Of a stretch of 64,000 nucleotides of DNA, positions 55,801 to 64,000 are shown piece after piece (position 1 is the stretch's first letter; the number at the start of each line of letters is the position of its first letter). The DNA is taken from contig BPJP01000002.1 of NCBI GenBank assembly GCA_026004675.1, forward strand, positions 186,001-250,000. The letters are read 5' to 3'. The position numbers were made by a program, and so were the translations under genes. The stretch is from Gemmatales bacterium. Its GTDB lineage: Bacteria; Planctomycetota; Planctomycetia; Gemmatales; Gemmataceae. The notes below the pieces were generated by a model. The model ran no database searches, had not been told where the DNA came from, and worked only from the letters and a program-made list of their open reading frames with translations.

Positions 55801-56056
55801 GCAAACTCTTTTCGGGGTGGTTGGGCACGACAGCTGGGCCGCTGTCACCTCCCTTGAGAAGGCCAGCTCGACTGTCGAGGCGCAAACCAGCCCGCGGGCG
55901 CCGGCTTTTCGTGCTGTGGCAGCGATAGCAATGCTCGGCGAGAATGGGACGGATCCTGGATTCGAAGAAGGCGAGTTGTTCGCGAGTCGGTTCGCCGGCA
56001 CGAGCCGATGAGACGAGGAGGATCGAAAGGAGCATCAAGGGAGTTCGCGGTTGCAT
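52841..56056 (-). CDS. PSD1 cytochrome/DUF1549-DUF1553 protein
   Basis: A 1071-residue exported protein. The ATG at 56056 begins a signal peptide (TPLMLLSILLVSSARAGEP). The planctomycete cytochrome c domain follows with CYRCH (about 42-46) and RPRAGLRLDSRAGLLKGG, then DUF1549 (HPIDRFILARLEEKQLTPAP, LVGLPPTPDEVEAFVRD) with CARCHDHKFDP, and the C-terminal DUF1553 (ARVLVNRLWHHLFGRGIV). The haem should be attached by the ResB/ResC machinery. The role is unknown, perhaps electron transfer or catabolism at the cell surface. It is the first gene of a minus-strand unit with Uma2 and DUF1501. Confidence 0.95.
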   Translation of the reverse strand: MQPRTPLMLLSILLVSSARAGEPTREQLAFFESRIRPILAEHCYRCHSTKSRRPRAGLRLDSRAGLLKGGDSGPAVVPNHPEKSLLIEAINYRKFEMPPRGKLAKKDIDALTEWVRQGAFWPKEAEPTVDVANEFDWKKRKEEHWSWQPIANVSPPIVKRQNWVRHPIDRFILARLEEKQLTPAPEADRRTLIRRLYFDLVGLPPTPDEVEAFVRDESPKAYERLVDSLLASEHFGEKWGRHWLDLVRYAETYGHEFDYPIANAWRYRDYIIRAFNSDVPYNQLVLEHIAGDLLPDPRRNPDEGFNESIIGTGFWFFGEATHAPTDVKGDEADRIDNQIDVFSKTFLALTVSCARCHDHKFDPISTQDYYALAGFLQSSRRQDAMLDPGGRIRRAADTLRSLRIEGSRRLQQAFNQSKTEDVSRYLLAACAVSSAARKDDTVADVAQRHRVDKSKLKRWLSVLAEPEVRSPEHPLYAWYRLTNARDSFAQARQKLREEVQAFDDDQNKDDVLLEDFADAQGWFATGEAFASLPTTGNEWDALSAKPKFVPAGLAHSGLLSRRLHGVLRSPTFVLSHRYVDIRMKATGTSVRLIIDGYQMEPFNSLLFNGTRLDVRTADTQGRFVWKRLGNPLYVGHKAYLEFIDHGDGFFAIDEIRLSDGPRGTESAGSITKAIAGNENIETIEQLAAEYARLAERDVGFKKWLLAKSLVTVGIDMSDLEQKTIEVEKTIPAPMLAVAITDGTGENEHVFIRGSHKNLGQLVERRFLVALAGEDQEKITDGSGRLELARRVLDPANPFPARVLVNRLWHHLFGRGIVPTVDDFGKMGQPPSHPELLDWLASDFVRGGWSVKRAIRQMVLSSTYRMSSDPNSVDAREKEIDPDNTLLYRMPIRRLPAESIRDAILAVSGRLDRKLYGPSVNVHLTPFMQGRGRPRSGPLDGAGRRSIYLAIRRNFLSPMMLTFDFPVPFSTMGRRTVSNVPAQALILMNDPFVIAEAKRWAERSLQEADPERRLRMMFVAAFAREPTSRQLEHIRQFVDSQARLYRCNTDDVRIWSDVAHMMFNMKDFIFLR

Positions 56057-56157
56057 GGTAGGCCTCGCTTCGGGAGGTCGGATGGTAGGAGTATTTCGTT
56101 TGTAGCTGATTTTCGTTGATGGATCAACCATCTGGAGGGGTATTCGCTGGGAGGCAA

Positions 56158-56191
56158 TAAAAAACCCCGCTGAGTTGGGTATCAGCGGGGT
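56158..56191 (-). terminator. Intrinsic terminator of the 16S rRNA unit
   Basis: ACCCCGCTGA (56164-56173) and TCAGCGGGGT (56182-56191) form a 10-bp stem with an 8-base loop. On the minus strand it is followed by TTTTTATT. It stands about 70 bases past the mature 3' end of 16S rRNA. Confidence 0.9.
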
Positions 56192-56200
56192 GCTATCTTC

Positions 56201-56230
56201 AACAATCGGTTGCATGCTTGAAGGAGGATG
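56201..56230 (-). ncRNA. 3' half of the 16S rRNA processing stalk
   Basis: In the transcript this trailer carries CATCCTCCTTCAAG and then TGCAACCGATTG. Both are complementary, each with a single bulge, to leader segments at 58048-58062 and 58071-58082 on the other side of the 16S gene. The pair would close a long stem around the precursor, the usual substrate of RNase III. Confidence 0.75.
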
Positions 56231-56261
56231 CGAACATGTTTGGTCAAGATTACATCCTTAG

Positions 56262-57848
<1,587 letters not shown>

Positions 57849-58047
57849 AAATTGCTTTCCCGTCCCAGCCTTTCGGCGGTTCGGGCACTTATCCGTACAG
57901 CTCCGGCACTTTCGCCAGAACTGTCGGCAAGTAATCGCAATCGCAAAGAGTTTGAGGTCGCCAGGGCGACATAACTCAAAGTACGCTAGCGTAACAACTC
58001 TCGTCGTCACGACTTGCGAGTATGTGTCATGTCGCTTGGCGATGACA

Positions 58048-58084
58048 CATCCTCGCTTCAAGGCATTTGGTGCAACCGAATTGT
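58048..58084 (-). ncRNA. 5' half of the 16S rRNA processing stalk
   Basis: In the transcript this is ACAATTCGGTTGCA followed, after a short gap, by CTTGAAGCGAGGATG. It pairs with the trailer at 56201-56230 over about 26 positions with one bulge in each block and an internal loop between them. Confidence 0.75.
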
Positions 58085-58115
58085 CAAAGAGCTTTTTCGC
58101 AGAGCCGATTGGCTC
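58081..58115 (-). promoter_or_regulatory. rRNA antitermination boxB-boxA
   Basis: In transcript order, a small hairpin GAGCC-AATC-GGCTC (58102-58115) is followed by GCTCTTTGACAA (58081-58092), which closely matches the boxA consensus of rRNA leaders. The order boxB then boxA is that of bacterial rrn leaders, where NusB/NusE bind to prevent early termination. Confidence 0.7.
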
Positions 58116-58136
58116 CACACCGTTGTGGCAATTAGA

Positions 58137-58166
58137 AGTATAGGAGCGCCCCTGCCCAGGTGTCAA
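58137..58166 (-). promoter_or_regulatory. Promoter of the 16S rRNA gene
   Basis: On the minus strand TTGACA (58166-58161) and TATACT (58142-58137) are spaced by 18 bases, a near-consensus sigma70 promoter. A-rich tracts upstream (about 58178-58200) could act as an UP element. The predicted start is near 58130, giving a 280-base leader. Confidence 0.8.
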
Positions 58167-58298
58167 GGGGCCAGCCACTTTTTTTCTCGCCGTTTTTTCG
58201 TCGGCAACACTCTTCTATACGGCGGTTCCCAACCGGTGGTTTCACCAAAATCTTCGTGAACCGATGAATTCCTGCGCCGTGATTCACTACAACCCGGT

Positions 58299-58556
58299 TC
58301 ATCCCCCAAAGTAGACTTCCCATCGGCTGCCGTCGCTGAACAACACCTCCAGGTGCTTGCGGTTCAACCGGAACATCGCCATCCGGGCCAGCAGGTCCTC
58401 TGCAACACCTTGGCCGATCGCCTGTGCCGTGCGCTCGCCAACACGATGCCGAAAACGCAGCAACGAGCCATCGTCAAGGCCGACATCGGCCTGGGTGAAT
58501 CCGTCGTCCACCTCGATCGACCGAAGCGCCGCACGCAGTCTCTCTTCTGCTCTCAT
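58299..58556 (-). CDS. Small protein of unknown function, partner of the histidine kinase gene
   Basis: An 85-residue protein starting 12 bases after the stop of the histidine kinase gene on the same strand. It is mixed in charge with a helical first half (AEERLRAALRSIE) and a C-terminal LFSDGSRWEVYFGG. No membrane segment, signal or known domain is seen. The tight spacing and balanced composition support a real gene; the function is unknown. Confidence 0.6.
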   Translation of the reverse strand: MRAEERLRAALRSIEVDDGFTQADVGLDDGSLLRFRHRVGERTAQAIGQGVAEDLLARMAMFRLNRKHLEVLFSDGSRWEVYFGG

Positions 58557-58568
58557 TCCGATGGTCTC

Positions 58569-61500
58569 TCAATTGGTGTCGTCACGGTCGAGTGCATGGC
58601 GAACCGCCCTGGCCAACCCGTCCGGACGATAGGGCTTGGGAACGAAACCGATCGCCCCCTCCTTTTGCACCGCCTTGATCGCTTCATCGGTAGAGAAACC
58701 CGACGAAAACAACACGCGCACTTTGGGATCGATTTGCTTGAGTTGCGCCAGAACCTCCTGGCCCGATAACGATGGCATCGTCATGTCGACGATGACCAGG
58801 TCGATATTCTCGTGCTGTTGTTTGTAGATTTCGACTGCTTCCGGACCGTCGTCTGCGGTGATGACATCATATCCTTTCCGGGAAAGAATCTGCTGGCCGA
58901 GCTTGCGAATCAGTTCATGGTCATCGACAAGCAAGATGCGCTCGTGGCCTCCCTCGACGTCTTCGGGAACATGACTGGGAAGATGCGATCGGTCCTGGCT
59001 TTGCGAGAGAAGCTTAGGCAAAAAGATGTCGAAGCGAGTCCCTTTGCCGGGTTCACTTTGGCATTCGATCCAGCCTTTATGCTGGGAGACGATGCCGAAC
59101 ACGACGGCAAGCCCAAGTCCGGTACCTTTGCCCGTTTCTTTGGTCGTGAAGAACGGCTCGAAGAGGTGTTCACGGACCTCGGGCGGCATGCCGATGCCAT
59201 TGTCAGAAACGGTAAGGCGAACGAATTGGCCGCACCTCCCTTCCATATGCGATCGCAGGTCGCGGGGGGTGATCTCGATGTTGGTCGTGGCGAGGACAAG
59301 CCGTCCCCCTTCGGGCATGGCATCACGGGCATTGAGGCAGAGATTCATCAACACTTGTCCGATTTGGGCTGCATCGCCACGAATCTGCCACAGATGAGGT
59401 TCCAAATCGGTTTCGATGCTAATACGCGGGTCGATCGTGCGGCGTAGAAGCTTGACCGTCTCCTCGATGCTCTCGTTGATGTTCACTGGTCCCGTCAACA
59501 GAGGCGTCTGTCTGGCGAAGCTCAGAAGCTGCCGCGTCAGGTCCGAAGCCCGGATGCTCGCCTTGATGGCGTTGGTGAGCAATTCGAATGCGGGGCTTTC
59601 GCCGGAAGTTTCACTCCGAAGCAATTCGAGGTTGCCGATGATGGCCGTCAGGAGGTTGTTGAAATCGTGGGCGATGCCGCCGGCGAGTTTGCCGATGGCG
59701 TCCATTTTCTGTGCTTGGCGCAGCTGGTTCTCCAAGAGCCGTTGTTCGGTGACGTCCCAAAAGATACCCAGCACGCCGATGTTGTTGCCGTCGGCATCCT
59801 GGACCGGCGACTTGACGACCTGGACGGTGCGCGTTTTTCCAGCGATGGTGCGTTGTTCTTCGATTTCCAGGCGGATACCTTCAGCGAGCACGCGGCGGTC
59901 ATCGCGCTGGTGCTTTTCCGCGAGCGTCGGAGGAAATAAATCGAAATCGGTCTTGCCGATGATTTCTTCCGCGGTTTTGCCGACGCTTTCGCAGAAAGGC
60001 TTGTTGACCGCGATCAGGCGCAGATCGCGGTCCTTGAGAAAGATGGCTTGGGTCAGGTTTTCCACAAGGGTCCGGTATTTGGCTTCGCTTCGTTGAAGGG
60101 CCTCCTCGAAGCGTTTTCGGTCCGAGATATCGGTGATGAAGCCTTCGAGGTACTCGTATTGTCCCGACGCTCCGACGATGCCGCGCCCCTGTTCCCAGAC
60201 CCATTTCCATTCGCCCGTAGCCGTTTTCAGGCGGTACAGAAGTCGGAAAGGCCGGTTTTCAGCCAATGCTGCCTGGACTTCGTTCCAGACCATGTCGCGG
60301 TCGTCTTCGTGGATCAAGTCGGCAAAAGCGAGAGTGCGGTTGCCGATGAAGTCGTCCGGCTGATAACCCGTCAAGTCGATCGTGCCTTCGCTGACGAATT
60401 CCATCGTCCAGTTCTTATCGATTCGGCAACGATAGGCGAGTCCGGGAAGATTGCTCATCAACGTGGCCAGCGTTCGCTGGCTTTCGCGCAAGGCTAACTC
60501 CGCGGCTTTACGTTCGGTGAAGTCAAGAGCGACGCCGACACTACCGATAATGCAGTCATGGGTGTCGCGCAACGGTTCGATGTGGACTTGAAAATCGCGA
60601 TCCCGGAAACAGTATTCGTAACTGACCGATTCGCCGCGCAAAGCGCGGAGATGGGCGTTGATGGCCGCGTGTTCCGGATCATTGGTTTGCATGATCTCGT
60701 AGAGTGGCATGCCAACCGTTTCGTTGGGACGGTAGCCGATCTTGGCCAGGCCAGCACCCACCGATGAAGTAATCCGGAGTTCGGTATCGGTCGTCCACAG
60801 GATGGCCGGGGTCTGTTCGATCAAAAGGCGCAAGCGGGATTCGCTTTGCCGAAGCGCCTCGTCAGCGAGTTTGCGTTCGGTGATGTCGCTGATGATGCCA
60901 TCCAAAAGAAGGGAAGCTCCGTTATCACTGGAGGTCACCATGACGCTGTCGTGCAGCCAGCGTTCCGCGCCATCTTGACAGCAGATGCGGTATTCGACCG
61001 CCCCGGATTGCCCCGAGCGAAAACGTTCGAAAGCCTCCTGCCAGAGAAGACGGTCTTCAGGATGGACGATGTCGAGCCACCGTGACGGGGAAGACAGAAA
61101 AAACTCCGGCGGCCGACCGGTCATCCTTTCGACAACCGGCGAAAAGTAGCAATAGCTCCAATGTCCGGCGGAATCGACTTCGGCACTCCACAGGCAGTCG
61201 GAAACCGAACTGGTAACGCGGCGCAGCTCGGCTTCCATTTTCCTGATGCGTTCGAGCGTTTCGCGCCGTTCACGGATGTCGCGGGCCGTGATCAGGCCAA
61301 GAGCACTTGTTTCCGTATGCAGCCGGGTAATGGTCAGGTTGACCGGAATCCAGACTCCCCCTTTTTCGTGGCGGAGGAGGAACCCCTCCTGCGAATGAAA
61401 GAGACCGGTACGGCGAAAGGCTTGGCGCAGACGCTGCATGCCGCCCGGCGATTCCGACCGGAACAGGTAGGTCACCTTGAACTTGAGCAGTTCACGCCGG

Positions 61501-61634
61501 CTGAAACCGCTGAGGCTTTGCGCCATGGGGTTGACGTCAAGAATTTCCTCGGTTTCCGGATCGAAAAGGATGAGGGCGTCCCCCGCCTCTTCGAACAGCG
61601 TATATGCCAGTTCTTGCCAGTTGATTTCCGCCAT
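58569..61634 (-). CDS. Multi-PAS hybrid sensor histidine kinase
   Basis: A 1021-residue protein without membrane segments. Five PAS domains occupy about residues 10-635, for example GDALILFDPETEEILDVNPM and ILWTTDTELRITSSVG. The dimerisation/phosphoacceptor helix has KLAGGIAHDFNNLLTAI with the phosphorylated His at about 656. The ATPase domain has VLMNLCLNARDAMPEGG and TGLGLAVVFGI. The C-terminal receiver (about 900-1015) has ILLVDDHELIRKLG and the acceptor Asp near 949 in VIVDMTMPS. A cytoplasmic signal such as redox state or a small ligand is likely. No separate output regulator is adjacent. Confidence 0.95.
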   Translation of the reverse strand: MAEINWQELAYTLFEEAGDALILFDPETEEILDVNPMAQSLSGFSRRELLKFKVTYLFRSESPGGMQRLRQAFRRTGLFHSQEGFLLRHEKGGVWIPVNLTITRLHTETSALGLITARDIRERRETLERIRKMEAELRRVTSSVSDCLWSAEVDSAGHWSYCYFSPVVERMTGRPPEFFLSSPSRWLDIVHPEDRLLWQEAFERFRSGQSGAVEYRICCQDGAERWLHDSVMVTSSDNGASLLLDGIISDITERKLADEALRQSESRLRLLIEQTPAILWTTDTELRITSSVGAGLAKIGYRPNETVGMPLYEIMQTNDPEHAAINAHLRALRGESVSYEYCFRDRDFQVHIEPLRDTHDCIIGSVGVALDFTERKAAELALRESQRTLATLMSNLPGLAYRCRIDKNWTMEFVSEGTIDLTGYQPDDFIGNRTLAFADLIHEDDRDMVWNEVQAALAENRPFRLLYRLKTATGEWKWVWEQGRGIVGASGQYEYLEGFITDISDRKRFEEALQRSEAKYRTLVENLTQAIFLKDRDLRLIAVNKPFCESVGKTAEEIIGKTDFDLFPPTLAEKHQRDDRRVLAEGIRLEIEEQRTIAGKTRTVQVVKSPVQDADGNNIGVLGIFWDVTEQRLLENQLRQAQKMDAIGKLAGGIAHDFNNLLTAIIGNLELLRSETSGESPAFELLTNAIKASIRASDLTRQLLSFARQTPLLTGPVNINESIEETVKLLRRTIDPRISIETDLEPHLWQIRGDAAQIGQVLMNLCLNARDAMPEGGRLVLATTNIEITPRDLRSHMEGRCGQFVRLTVSDNGIGMPPEVREHLFEPFFTTKETGKGTGLGLAVVFGIVSQHKGWIECQSEPGKGTRFDIFLPKLLSQSQDRSHLPSHVPEDVEGGHERILLVDDHELIRKLGQQILSRKGYDVITADDGPEAVEIYKQQHENIDLVIVDMTMPSLSGQEVLAQLKQIDPKVRVLFSSGFSTDEAIKAVQKEGAIGFVPKPYRPDGLARAVRHALDRDDTN

Positions 61635-61754
61635 TTCGCATCCAGCTGCGTGTCGGGCAGCCAGAAAAAGTATTTGTCAACCGAATTAGTCGATTAACTG
61701 CTCAAAAACCGCCCCAAAAATCGCCTTCGTGTGGAAGGCTGTTTGAAACCTTGC

Positions 61755-63206
61755 TTATTTTGCCGCTTGCAAGCCGGGTGAAGCGTTGAACTCTTTGACA
61801 ATCTTGCCGTCGGCGACGTTCCAGATTTTGATCTCGCCATTCCAGGAGCCTGACGCGAGGTATTTTCCGTCACCACTGAAAGCGATGGCATAGACCCAGT
61901 CGGTGTGGCCAGTCAATGTTCGAATGCTGCTGCCGTTGTCCTGGTTCCAGATTCTCACTGTTTTATCGGCGCTGCATGTGGCCAACAAAGGTTGGCTCGG
62001 ATGGCGAATCACTTTGAAGATCGGTTCGCCATGGCCGGCGGCATTGCGAACCTGTTTGCCGTTGCTGGCGACTGTCCAGAAGCGCAGCTGGCGGTCTTCA
62101 CCGGCGGAAACGCCGATTTTTCCGTCAGGTTTAATGGTAACGCCGTACACCGGCGCCTGGTGGCCAGAAAAAGTGAACAACGACTCTCTTTTTTCCAGGT
62201 CCCAGACTTTGGCCGTCTTGTCTCGACTGGCCGAAAGCAGCTTCTTGCCGTCGGGCGAGAATTTCACAGCGAAGACCCAATCGGCATGGTTTTCGATGGT
62301 TTGCTCGAGCTTGACCTTGCCGAACCCCGCACTGATGTCCCACACATGAACGAGACGATCGACCCCGGCAGCGGCGAGCTTTTTGCCGTCTTCGGATAGA
62401 TCCAAGCACAACACCGAATCATCCGCTTCGAGCAACACTTCGACCAGGACCGATTTGTCATGAACGCCATCGAGGATCGCCACGCCGTTGGCGGTTTTGG
62501 CTTTGCCGTTGAGGTCATAAATACGAACGTCCCCTTCCTGACCAGGGCGGCCGCCAGCAACAGCGATTTTTCCGTCATGCAGAAACCGAATGGCGTAGGC
62601 GCGCTCGGCTCGAGTATGAAGCCGTTTCTCCAGCTTCGCGTCGGCGAGATTCCACACCGTCAATTCGTGTTGTCCGCCGACGACAAGTTTCCGGTTGTCG
62701 GGCGTAAAGGCGATGGCTGTTACGGTGACCGGGAATTTGTAGGCGACTGGCGGAGGAGGTGGCTGCCATCGGCGACGGAGCTCTTTAAGCAGGTCCGCCT
62801 TCGGACTGATGCCCTCGTCGAGTTTCGCCCCCTCTTTGATCCACTGCTTGATAATGGCAATCTTTTCAGGAGCCAGTTTGTCGCCATTTTTTTTCGGCGG
62901 CATCCGGTCGGCCCGGTCGGATTCGATGAGAAAGACGAGATTGCTCTCTTCGGGTTTGCCTGGCACGATCGGGTCTTCGTTGTCGCCACCTTTTCGAAAG
63001 GACTCGTAGGTGGTCATGTCGAACTTGCCTTTGCGTTTTTTCGCATCATGACAGGCGAAGCAGGCTTCCTTGAAAATCGGCGCGACGTCGTTGATAAAAC
63101 TGACCGGTCCCTTTTTCGTTTCTTGAGCGTTCGCTCGTGCCGAACACAACGCCGACCCTGCCAATAACACCGCTACCCAAGGCCATCGAAGAGGCACTCG
63201 GACCAT
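61755..63206 (-). CDS. WD40-repeat protein with N-terminal cytochrome c-type domain
   Basis: A 483-residue exported protein with GAGGAG before the ATG and a signal peptide (WPWVAVLLAGSALCSARANA). The planctomycete cytochrome domain has CFACH (about 49-53), then IVPGKPEESNLVFLI and RMPPKKNGDKLAPE. A linker with PPPPP leads to about seven WD40 repeats (for example FSPDGKKLLSASRDKTAKVWD and ATCSADKTVRIWN). WD40 propellers bind proteins, so it may be a haem-linked scaffold at the cell envelope. The haem would be attached by ResB/ResC. It stands alone upstream of the kinase gene. Confidence 0.93.
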   Translation of the reverse strand: MVRVPLRWPWVAVLLAGSALCSARANAQETKKGPVSFINDVAPIFKEACFACHDAKKRKGKFDMTTYESFRKGGDNEDPIVPGKPEESNLVFLIESDRADRMPPKKNGDKLAPEKIAIIKQWIKEGAKLDEGISPKADLLKELRRRWQPPPPPVAYKFPVTVTAIAFTPDNRKLVVGGQHELTVWNLADAKLEKRLHTRAERAYAIRFLHDGKIAVAGGRPGQEGDVRIYDLNGKAKTANGVAILDGVHDKSVLVEVLLEADDSVLCLDLSEDGKKLAAAGVDRLVHVWDISAGFGKVKLEQTIENHADWVFAVKFSPDGKKLLSASRDKTAKVWDLEKRESLFTFSGHQAPVYGVTIKPDGKIGVSAGEDRQLRFWTVASNGKQVRNAAGHGEPIFKVIRHPSQPLLATCSADKTVRIWNQDNGSSIRTLTGHTDWVYAIAFSGDGKYLASGSWNGEIKIWNVADGKIVKEFNASPGLQAAK

Positions 63207-63479
63207 GCCAATCTCCTCGAGTTTCGTTCGTTCGCCACAGACGTTGGGGGACTTGATCCATGTTAACGGATCAAATCCTTTTTACAAGTTGACAAGTTGC
63301 CAACTCAGAGGCACATGTCTTCCTGCAACCCAGTCGCGAGTCAGTGGTTGCTGACATGTTCCGAGTGAGACCACTCTGGCGAGAACGGCAAAAGCGCCGA
63401 GGTGTGCACTCTGCCAACTTCTTCCTATATCGCCGAGACTGAGTTCGCCGGACAGAATATCGCCAAATTTCTTGCGAGT

Positions 63480-64000
63480 TCAGATCACCCCGAGCTGTTT
63501 GCCGACTTTCCGAAACGCTTCGATGGCACGGTCGAGTTGCTCATGCGTGTGAGCAGCCGACAGCTGGATGCGAATGCGGGCTTGACCTTTCGGTACGACT
63601 GGATAACTGAAGCCGATGACGTAGATGCCTTCTTCCAGCAGCAAGTCGGCCATGCGTGAGGCCAAAGCAGCGTCGCCCAGCATGACGGGCAGGATCGGAT
63701 GCCGCCCCGGCTTCAACATGAAACCTGCTTCTTCCAGCCCCTGGCGAAGTCGGCGTGCGTTGTCATGGAGACGCTGGCGGAGTTCGGCACCGCTGGCCAC
63801 CAGATCCAGCGCCTTGAGCGCCGCCATGGTTATCACCGGCGGCAGAGCGTTGGAAAACAAATAAGGCCGAGAACGCTGCCTCAGGTATTCCACCACAGTT
63901 CTTTTCGCACAGGTGAAGCCTCCGGCAGCGCCGCCAAGAGCCTTCCCAAGCGTGCTGGTGATGATGTCCACTCGATCGAGGACGCCCAACTCCTCCGGCG
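63480..64000 (-). CDS. kbl: Glycine C-acetyltransferase (2-amino-3-ketobutyrate CoA ligase), 5' part beyond the window
   Basis: The last 173 residues of a PLP-dependent acyltransferase; the frame is open to the window edge. The PLP lysine lies in [18 protein letters not shown]. Then come [33 protein letters not shown] and the near-diagnostic [19 protein letters not shown] followed by [12 protein letters not shown]. These match Kbl rather than the related BioF or HemA. The enzyme cleaves 2-amino-3-ketobutyrate with CoA to glycine and acetyl-CoA in threonine breakdown. The partner gene tdh is not visible here. Confidence 0.92.
   Translation of the reverse strand, partial: PEELGVLDRVDIITSTLGKALGGAAGGFTCAKRTVVEYLRQRSRPYLFSNALPPVITMAALKALDLVASGAELRQRLHDNARRLRQGLEEAGFMLKPGRHPILPVMLGDAALASRMADLLLEEGIYVIGFSYPVVPKGQARIRIQLSAAHTHEQLDRAIEAFRKVGKQLGVI

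Larger units (their letters stand above)
57849..58298 (-). other. 16S rRNA leader, promoter region and spacer
   Basis: This 450-base stretch has no protein gene. From the 16S start outwards on the minus strand it holds a leader of about 280 bases with a hairpin at 58022-58050 (ATGTGTCAT/ATGACACAT), the stalk arm, boxA and boxB, and the promoter. Beyond 58200 it is spacer up to the end of the small gene downstream of the histidine kinase. Confidence 0.8.

Noticed and set aside
54809..56011. Open frame of 400 codons on the plus strand within the PSD1 gene
   Set aside because: Antisense to a conserved PSD1/DUF1549 protein whose motifs cover the region.

Overview
The window looks like a chromosomal segment of a planctomycete, probably a Gemmatales-type organism, although the exact lineage cannot be fixed from sequence alone. 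The evidence is three DUF1501 proteins with twin-arginine signals, a PSD1-type cytochrome (DUF1549/DUF1553) protein, an H-X9-DG (DUF1559) pseudopilin, a WD40 protein with a cytochrome c domain, and a 16S rRNA gene that stands alone without 23S, 5S or tRNA genes. GC content is moderate to high. No phage, insertion sequence, integrase or CRISPR array was recognised.

Layout. 1-8.5 kb: the end of an enolase-superfamily gene, an APC-type permease interrupted by a one-base frameshift, an exported prolyl oligopeptidase-family peptidase, ftsK and convergent cobT. 8.6-16.3 kb: a BON-domain lipoprotein, an exported sialidase-like protein, a minus-strand cluster in which korA and korB (2-oxoacid:ferredoxin oxidoreductase) are flanked by two CBS-domain proteins, and a pair of membrane proteases (rhomboid plus a ClpP/SDH-like protease). 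16.4-19.3 kb: a cobalamin riboswitch with its own promoter, antiterminator and terminator, reading into a DUF1559 pseudopilin and then a DUF1501 protein. 19.5-27 kb: an Rrf2 regulator, an FAD dehydrogenase, a K+ channel, a second DUF1501 protein, a phosphodiesterase and an epimerase. 27-31 kb: a small lipoprotein, cstA and moxR on the minus strand. 31-35.5 kb: the ResB/ResC pair for system II cytochrome c maturation. 35.5-43.2 kb: DUF6817-like, DUF488, radical SAM and cupin genes, purD, then a Tat-exported unknown followed by two ExbD/TolR genes. 43.4-49.6 kb: a glycan cluster (GDP-fucose synthase and three glycosyltransferases). 49.9-56 kb: birA, then PSD1, a frameshifted Uma2 gene and DUF1501 on the minus strand. 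56-58.2 kb: a complete monocistronic 16S rRNA unit. 58.3-64 kb: a hybrid histidine kinase with a small partner, a WD40/cytochrome protein and the end of kbl.

Themes. Many genes serve the cell envelope and respiration. Vitamin B12 appears twice, in cobT and in the riboswitch. The most unusual item is the B12 riboswitch placed ahead of a pseudopilin rather than a known B12 synthesis or transport gene. The second is the self-contained 16S unit, for which promoter, boxB/boxA, processing stalk and terminator can all be read from the sequence. Two clean single-base frameshifts (near 2216 and 52341) may be real or assembly errors.
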